Shown here: positions 8,810 to 12,233 of the stretch, one piece after another | Layout: every line of letters begins with the position of its first letter | Numbering within the stretch: the first letter of the stretch is position 1 | From: Setaria digitata | Lineage: Eukaryota > Nematoda > Chromadorea > Rhabditida > Setariidae | Direction: 5' to 3' | Assembly: GCA_003640385.1 (NCBI GenBank) | Contig: RCAB01000930.1 | Span: 1 to 12,233, forward strand | DNA: 12,233 bases | Notes under the pieces: model-generated | Database searches by the model: none | Seen by the model: the letters and a program-made list of their open reading frames with translations, nothing else | What the model was told of the DNA's origin: nothing | Position numbers and translations under genes: made by a program

Positions 8810-8834
8810 TAACTAAATAACTAACTAACTAACT
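8810..8834 (+). repeat. (CTAA)n microsatellite
   Basis: About six CTAA units with one interruption (AAATAA). Confidence 0.75.
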
Positions 8835-8842
8835 GATTAAAA

Positions 8843-8901
8843 ACCCTTCGGCAAAATTTCAGAGCCCAAAATACTACAACTGATTAAATTGCCTTCAGGG
8901 T
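8843..8901. other. Imperfect hairpin, 10-bp stem
   Basis: ACCCT (8843-8847) pairs with AGGGT (8897-8901), and GGCAA (8850-8854) pairs with TTGCC (8889-8893). A small TC/TTC internal loop separates the two helices and the apical loop is 34 nt. A stem with four or five G-C pairs is unusual in this AT-rich window. Function is unknown. Confidence 0.4.
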
Positions 8902-8905
8902 GTAT

Positions 8906-9162
8906 ATTTATTACTATTTTTGCATGAATAAATTTTAAAATAAACTTTCATTTTATTAGCAAAAAAAAAAAAAAAAAAGGCGATCATTTTCCTAAAAGTC
9001 ATTTTTAATGATATGATAATTTTTTTATCATTTATCCTCGCTCTGTTCCTTTTCCCTGCTTTCAGTACTTTCACTTCATTTTCCATGATTTTTTTTAATT
9101 ATACCTAAATTTTCTTTTTTTACCTTCTTTTTCATTTTAATTTTTTTTTTTTTTTTTTTTTA
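8906..9162. other. Non-coding spacer
   Basis: A18 at 8961-8978 and T runs near 9141-9161. The minus-strand frame at 8895-9086 crosses the A/T tract and is not protein-like. Confidence 0.5.
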
Positions 9163-9760
9163 AGGAAGGAAATTCTTCTTTTTTAAAAAGATTTTATTGA
9201 TGAAAAAGTCATTTGATTGGTTAGAAAATAATATAAAATAAATTCTTAATTTTGAATTTTTTTCCACAGTTTTAATTCATTCATGCATATTAAATTAGTT
9301 TCCTTTTTTTTTTTCATTTTTTTTTTCGAAGCAATTTTAAAATAATTTTACTCACTTTTCCCTCTTCTTCTCTCCTTTTTCCTCCCATAATTTTCTTTTT
9401 TTTTTTTGTTCCTATCTTTCGCTCTCTTCTCTTATTTCTTGCCTATGTAAAAATTTAATTAGTAATTTGGAAGGAAAAAAAAAAATTTTTTTTTTTTTTC
9501 TGAAGCTGTATGAGTAATAAATGCTTCGATTGATTAATAAATAATGAAAATTAATTTTTAATTTTAATCCATTCATACATTTCCAATTAACTCCTTCTTT
9601 TTCTCCTTTTTATTCAATCAATTTCAAGCAGCATTTAAATTTAAAATATTTTCAATCCGGTTTAAATGGAAGGAGCAAATTTAGTGAACATAAAAATTAA
9701 ACAGTCATATTATCGTGAAAATTTCCTCCCATTTATTGCATCTTTCAATGAATTTCTCTC
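9163..9760. repeat. Weak ~300-bp duplication
   Basis: Landmarks repeat in the same order at an offset of roughly 290-305 bp. GGAAGGAAA occurs at 9163 and 9469. A GATGAAAAAGTCATTTGATTGG-like segment resembles TATGAGTAATAAATGCTTCGATTGATT. TTAATTCATTCATGCAT (9272) resembles TTAATCCATTCATACAT (9564), with TTAGTTTCCTT / TTAACTCCTTC and GCAATTTTAAAATAATTTT / GCATTTAAATTTAAAATATTTT following. Much of the match is AT-rich, so some similarity may be compositional. Confidence 0.4.
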
Positions 9761-10191
9761 TATCTTTATTGCTGGAAAAGAAAATCAATGAATTCATTTC
9801 TGATTCGTTTTTTGAAATTTCAATAATTTGCTAATTAACATAATTACAATTGTCTTTTCATCTTTCATTCTTTTTCTTTTTTTTTTTTTTTCATATCCTT
9901 CCTCTCTTCTTCTTCTTCCTCATTCATTTTTCTTGCATTTTCAGTGAGCAATGTAAAAAAAAAAAAAAAAAAATTTTGATATGCCAAAATTGACAATTAT
10001 TTAAATTTTTTGCCACGTCAAATTGTAATTAACAATATGTAAATAAGTCAGGAAATATATATATATCGATTCCTAAATAATGTAAAGATTATTATGCTAC
10101 CCTTTTTACCTATTTCCCTAAACAATTAATTAATTTGGTTTACTTCTCACATTGATATATGACATGTATGAAAAGTTAGAATTAAAATTCT
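9761..10191. other. Non-coding A/T-rich spacer
   Basis: Includes a TTC-rich pyrimidine tract (9897-9925), A19 at 9955-9973 and a short (AT)n near 10057-10066. I see no gene. Confidence 0.6.
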
Positions 10192-10250
10192 TCTTTTCCT
10201 TTTCTTTTTTCTTTTTTTTTTTTTTTTTTCTTTTCTTTTCTTTTCTTTTA
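10192..10250 (+). repeat. (CTTTT)n pyrimidine microsatellite with poly-T
   Basis: CTTTT-type units flank a T run, with four clean CTTTT copies at 10230-10249. They produce an artefactual Lys/Glu-rich frame on the minus strand. Confidence 0.8.
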
Positions 10251-10500
10251 TTAAGTAGGGAAAAATTTTTTAGACCTTTTGAAATGTTAATTTGATGGAT
10301 TGCAAATAAATTAATCTTCCTAAAAATATGTGAAATTTTTGATGTAATAATCAATTAATAATGTTAAAAGTTGTAACGTGAAGCAGATGTCATTATGCGT
10401 GAATTGTTTAGTAATAGTGATTAAGAAATCAGTTTAAAATATTTTAAATTGAATTTTCAATTTTTGAGCGACAAGTGAGACACGTGATAATTTAAACGAT
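10251..10500. other. Unique A/T-rich spacer
   Basis: Few homopolymers; a single CACGTG hexamer at 10481-10486. No coding frame is supported. Confidence 0.5.
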
Positions 10501-10571
10501 AGATTCATTAACATTACCGATAAATTGGAGCCAATGAATTGATTACTTTTTACGGAGCAACTAACGAATTC

Positions 10572-10590
10572 ATTACCTGTCACAGGTAAT
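10572..10590. other. Perfect 19-bp palindrome ATTACCTGT-C-ACAGGTAAT
   Basis: Nine-base arms surround a single central C, inside one unit of the 30-bp array. It could be a dimeric protein binding site or a product of adjacent inverted unit edges. No flanking gene indicates a role. Confidence 0.5.
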
Positions 10591-10700
10591 CAAAGCCAAC
10601 AAATTCTATACCAATTAATTCATTATCTTTTACGAATAGCTGCCTAATTCATCCACTCTTCTAACTAACAATTGAACTCGCTATTAATAATATATTTATT

Positions 10701-10836
10701 AATAATAACAATAATAATTAATAATAATAATAATGGTAATAATAATGATAATAATAATAATAATGATAATAATAATAATAATGATAATAATAATAATAAT
10801 GGTAATAATAATGATAATAATAATAATAATAAATAA
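10701..10836 (+). repeat. Higher-order AAT/GAT/GGT satellite
   Basis: After an AAT-rich lead-in, the block GGT(AAT)3GAT(AAT)5 at 10735-10764 is repeated exactly at 10801-10830. Two identical 18-bp GAT(AAT)5 blocks (10765-10800) lie between. The result is a 66-bp higher-order period built from an 18-bp unit, with triplet phase kept throughout. Confidence 0.9.
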
Positions 10837-11211
10837 TATGTCACAATATTATATTATTAATATATTATAAATTATTATTACTAATTTTTAAAATGATTCT
10901 TTATTCTTCGACATCTCAGCTGCCTATTTTATTATTCTGCTAATTAATTTCTTACCATTTACAAGTTACCATTGCATTAAGAATTTCTCACCTGTTATAA
11001 ATAATGAAAATTAATGAATTCACCATCGACAATGGGCACTAATGGATTTTCCATTGCTTATTGCGCTAATGAAATTCATTAACCTGCCTGCCACTGGTAA
11101 AATTCAATAATTTTTAGCAAAATCTAGTGCAGTTTTATTTTATCTTTCTCCAAGCAATTAATTACTGCAAATGAAAATGTGGCTGCTAATAATGACATCC
11201 CGTTATTAGTG

Positions 11212-12129
11212 TTTGTTAATATGTAAAAAATTATCATTCAAAAATTTGACATCATATTTTAACAAAAAAAAAAAAAAAGGAAAAGAAAAAAAATGACAAN
11301 TCTGTCCGAATGCAATCATTCATTATCAAAAAGGTAAATTGGTAATTGTGGTGTTGTTTGTGTTACATCGTTAAAAGTAAATGACATTTCGAATAACAGT
11401 AATTGAATAATTGTAAGGAAAAAATAAAGGCAAAATGGAAATGGTTCCATAAATAATAAATTTTTTTTTCTTTTTAAAATAAAATTATTTTTTCAACTTT
11501 TTTGAAATAATAATAATTTCTTTTTTTTTTTTGTTTTTAAAATAAATTCAATAAATTCATTTCTACGATTTTTTTTTTTTTGAATAATAATGATAATTTT
11601 TTTTCTCCCTTTTTAAAATAAATTCCTTTTTACAATTTTTTTTTTTTTTAATTTGGAAATATTAACTTCATACAAAGATGTTCAATTGCATAATTATATT
11701 ACAATTGATTAATGTGCATTGTTTTGAAGAAGATTTAATTAATGTTAAGTTGGAAAAAGTAAATAAATAAAGAAGAAAAAGGCCGACGAATCCCCTTTCT
11801 CAACTATATAAATTTTTTTTTTCTTGTTCAGTAAAATTTATTCCAAAATTTTGCCCTGTAATAAAATATTTATCGTCAACTAATTTCTTCTTCCCATTAA
11901 TTTTTTTCAGCTACTGTTTAATTTATTATTATAATTTTTTTTTTTTGCCTTCATTCTCTTTTTCCAATTTTCCAACTCTTTTATAGTAAAAAAAAAGAGA
12001 AAAAAAAAAAAAAAAAAAATTGTTGTTTTTTTCTCTTTGTTTGTTTATTTGTTCTGGTTATTTTAGAGAAATTTTTAAAAATTAATTTAATTGAAATTGC
12101 CTTTTTTTTCCCGTACATTTTCTCTTCTT
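11212..12129. other. Non-coding A/T-rich spacer, one N
   Basis: One undetermined base at 11300. Positions 11460-11660 hold several alternating poly-T and TTTTAAAATAAATTC-like stretches with loose periodicity. A less AT-rich patch, AAGGCCGACGAATCCCC (about 11779-11796), stands just before CTATATAAAT, a TATA-like string. Neither has a convincing frame. Minus-strand ATTTTATTACAG (ends about 11858) resembles an acceptor, but no exon follows that I can support. A20 lies at 12000-12019. Confidence 0.45.
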
Positions 12130-12153
12130 CCTTTTCCTTTTCCTTTTCCTTTT
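12130..12153 (+). repeat. (CCTTTT)4 microsatellite with poly-T tail
   Basis: Four CCTTTT hexamers run into a poly-T tract to about 12166. It yields an artefactual Lys/Glu frame on the minus strand. The remainder to 12233 is T-rich with no feature. Confidence 0.85.
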
Positions 12154-12233
12154 TTTTTTTTTTTTTGCTTTTCTTCATTTTGTTCTTTTTAGCTTCATTG
12201 CGGAAAATATTTCATTTTGATTTTTTTTTTTGA

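Larger units (their letters stand above)
10501..11211. repeat. Diverged array of ~30-bp units with AATGAATTCATT-like core
   Basis: Variants of (C/G)CTAATGAATTCATTACC-TTTTACGG recur. Examples start near 10501, 10531, 10561 and 10611 on the left side, and near 10940, 10969, 11011, 11039, 11066, 11154 and 11182 on the right. The first three are spaced exactly 30 bp; later ones vary from 27 to 38 bp. The core AATGAATTCATT is itself palindromic. An AAT-type satellite and AT-rich sequence (about 10680-10920) interrupt the array. On the plus strand several units read as related peptides (ANELITFYGA, TNEFITCHR, GTNGFSIAYC, ANEIH), but stops break every frame, so this is treated as non-coding satellite or a fossil protein repeat. 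Confidence 0.6.

Noticed and set aside
8810..8834. CTAACTAACT as part of a telomeric or branch-point array
   Set aside because: It is a tetranucleotide microsatellite, not a known telomere unit, and no acceptor follows.
11123..11226. Plus-strand 32-codon frame containing QLITANENVAANNDIPLL after a pyrimidine-rich acceptor
   Set aside because: It falls in diverged units of the 30-bp array, has no partner exon that I can identify, and is explained by the repeat.
1..12233. tRNA, rRNA, spliced-leader or snRNA genes, and CRISPR
   Set aside because: No GGTTCGA-type B box with a matching A box, no conserved rRNA stretches, no spliced-leader sequence that I recognise, and no spaced identical repeats with unique spacers.

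Overview
The window is very AT-rich nuclear DNA from a eukaryote, by eye well under a quarter G+C, and almost all of it looks non-coding. Three things point to a eukaryote: dense homopolymer A and T runs (up to 30 bases), many microsatellites (GA, TG, ATTT, CTTC, TTTTA, CTTTT, CCTTTT, AAT, CTAA), and no bacterial-style tightly packed genes. One N at 11300 suggests a draft assembly. An AT-rich invertebrate such as a nematode, mite or insect would fit, but nothing fixes the taxon. I found no tRNA, rRNA, CRISPR array, transposase or reverse transcriptase.

Layout. 1-330: purine/G-rich edge with a 10-bp GAATAG repeat, a G-quadruplex motif, and a short patch (117-222) with coding-like composition. 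331-3428: A/T-rich spacer with AAT/GAT triplets and two GA microsatellites. 3429-3735: decayed 60-bp tandem repeat with two nearly identical central copies. 3736-5046: A/T-rich spacer. 5047-5511: best candidate for a real gene, a minus-strand split reading frame with consensus-like splice sites. It is short and not recognised. 5828-6016: cluster of GATA-type motifs. 6165-6570: diverged tandem repeat of about 116-140 bp. 6571-8754: poly-T/poly-A spacer. 8755-8905: more complex island with a CTAA repeat and an imperfect hairpin. 9163-9760: weak duplication of about 300 bp. 10501-11211: diverged array of roughly 30-bp units with AATGAATTCATT-like cores, interrupted by a higher-order AAT/GAT/GGT satellite. 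11212-12233: homopolymer-rich spacer.

No multi-gene system is visible. The open frames longer than about 60 codons are runs of Phe/Lys/Leu/Ser across homopolymers and microsatellites and are not annotated as genes. What stands out is four or five independent decayed tandem arrays and one possible small spliced gene.
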